Below are positions 6,351 through 6,881 of a stretch of DNA of 6,881 nt, piece after piece; the stretch's first letter is position 1; each line of letters begins with the position of its first letter. The stretch is from Planctomycetaceae bacterium UBA969 (lineage in GTDB: Bacteria > Planctomycetota > Planctomycetia > Gemmatales > Gemmataceae): NCBI GenBank assembly GCA_002303765.1, contig DBCB01000088.1:1-6881 (forward strand), in the 5' to 3' direction. Both the position numbers and the translations under genes were made by a program. The notes under the pieces are model-generated. The model saw nothing but the letters and a program-made list of their open reading frames with translations. It did no database searches and was not told the origin of the DNA.

Positions 6351-6881
6351 ATGAGCATTCTTATTGATAAAAACACCAAGGTATTGTGCCAAGGTTTAGG
6401 TAAAGCCGGAACATTTCATGCAATTCAATGCAGGGAATATGGAACCCAGGTAGTAGGTGGTGTGGTTCCCGGAAAAGGTGGCACAACCAAAGAAGGTTTT
6501 CCTATTTTCAATACGGTTGCAGAAGCCGTTGCTAAAACTGGCGCCAACGCCACCATGATATTTGTTCCGCCTCCCGGCGCTGCTGATGCCATAATGGAAG
6601 CAGCAGATGCAGGCATTCAAGTTATTGTTGCGATTACCGAAGGTATTCCAGTTTTGGATATGTCCAGAGCTAAAAGATTCCTCGCCACGAAGCCGAATAT
6701 TCGTCTTATCGGGCCCAACTGCCCCGGCGTGATGACAGCGGGCGAATGCAAGATCGGCATCATGCCGGGCAATATCTTCTCCAAGGGCAGCGTCGGCGTC
6801 GTCAGCCGCTCGGGCACGCTGACTTATGAAGCCGTGCACCAGACCACGGCGGTTGGCCTTGGCCAGACCACGGCAGTCGGC
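6351..6881 (+). CDS. sucD: Succinyl-CoA synthetase alpha subunit (3' partial)
   Basis: SucD binds CoA and carries the phosphohistidine that passes phosphate between succinyl-CoA and the nucleotide on SucC. Only 177 of the usual ~290 residues are visible; the catalytic His (His 246 in E. coli numbering) lies beyond the edge. The protein opens MSILIDKNTKVLCQG, almost as in E. coli, followed by the CoA-binding Rossmann domain with VPGKGGTT, ITEGIPVLDM and IGPNCPG, then CKIGIMPG and VVSRSGTLTYEAV at the start of the ligase domain. Two oddities: the CoA-binding glycine loop reads QGLGKAGTFH, one residue shorter than the usual pattern (E. coli QGFTGSQGTFH), and codon use changes abruptly near 6700, from AT-ending to GC-ending third positions. 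The frame stays open throughout, so the gene looks functional, but the last third may come from another genome. The start is firm: ATG with GGAG eight bases upstream. Confidence 0.95.
   Translation, partial: MSILIDKNTKVLCQGLGKAGTFHAIQCREYGTQVVGGVVPGKGGTTKEGFPIFNTVAEAVAKTGANATMIFVPPPGAADAIMEAADAGIQVIVAITEGIPVLDMSRAKRFLATKPNIRLIGPNCPGVMTAGECKIGIMPGNIFSKGSVGVVSRSGTLTYEAVHQTTAVGLGQTTAVG
6678..6881. other. Segment of foreign-looking base composition at the right edge
   Basis: Counted by hand, GC-ending codons make up 42 of 119 (about 35%) between 6351 and 6707, but 49 of 58 (about 84%) between 6708 and 6881. A run of six GC-ending codons already begins at 6678. The break falls at or just before the highly conserved IGPNCPG codons (6708-6728), a natural place for an assembler overlap or for homologous recombination. 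The reading frame is intact across it. Confidence 0.8.

Noticed and set aside
1..6881. Defence system, mobile element, CRISPR array or prophage
   Set aside because: I found no transposase, integrase, nuclease, reverse transcriptase, direct-repeat array or tRNA; the kinase, peptidase and sucCD account for most of the sequence.

Overview
The window most likely comes from a planctomycete, perhaps a relatively AT-rich Gemmatales-like lineage. This rests on three things recalled from family knowledge, since no search could be run. The first gene is a serine/threonine kinase with a DMG (not DFG) motif fused through one membrane segment to a very large beta-helix-like exterior. The M20 peptidase has the N-terminal style I associate with planctomycetes. 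There is also a tiny lysine/alanine-tailed protein. Most of the window has moderate base composition and mixed codon use, but the last ~200 bases are sharply different.

Layout. Positions 1-3437 (+) hold a membrane serine/threonine protein kinase whose first codons lie before the window. A strong 15-bp-stem hairpin at 3439-3478 follows and probably terminates transcription from both sides. On the minus strand lie a 62-residue basic-tailed protein (3504-3692, GTG start, excellent ribosome binding site) and, upstream of it, an M20-family metallopeptidase/deacylase (3801-4967). These converge on the kinase gene. A 155-base divergent intergenic region (4968-5122) separates the peptidase from sucC (5123-6310, +). 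It carries a plausible sigma-70-type promoter for sucC with a small inverted repeat in its spacer. sucD starts at 6351 and runs off the right edge.

How the genes work together. sucC and sucD encode the beta and alpha subunits of succinyl-CoA synthetase, which makes succinate and ATP or GTP from succinyl-CoA in the TCA cycle; they form a clear operon. The kinase, the small protein and the peptidase have no evident pathway link to it. The window reads as ordinary chromosome plus one lineage-flavoured signalling receptor.

Most notable points: the composition break inside sucD (third-position GC about 35% before 6708 and about 84% after it, counted by hand), which suggests a chimeric contig end or a recombination junction; a one-residue shortening of the CoA-binding glycine loop in SucD; the kinase with two beta-helix-like modules; and the small basic protein with a 27-bp tandem duplication. 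I see no RNA gene, CRISPR array, insertion sequence or defence system.
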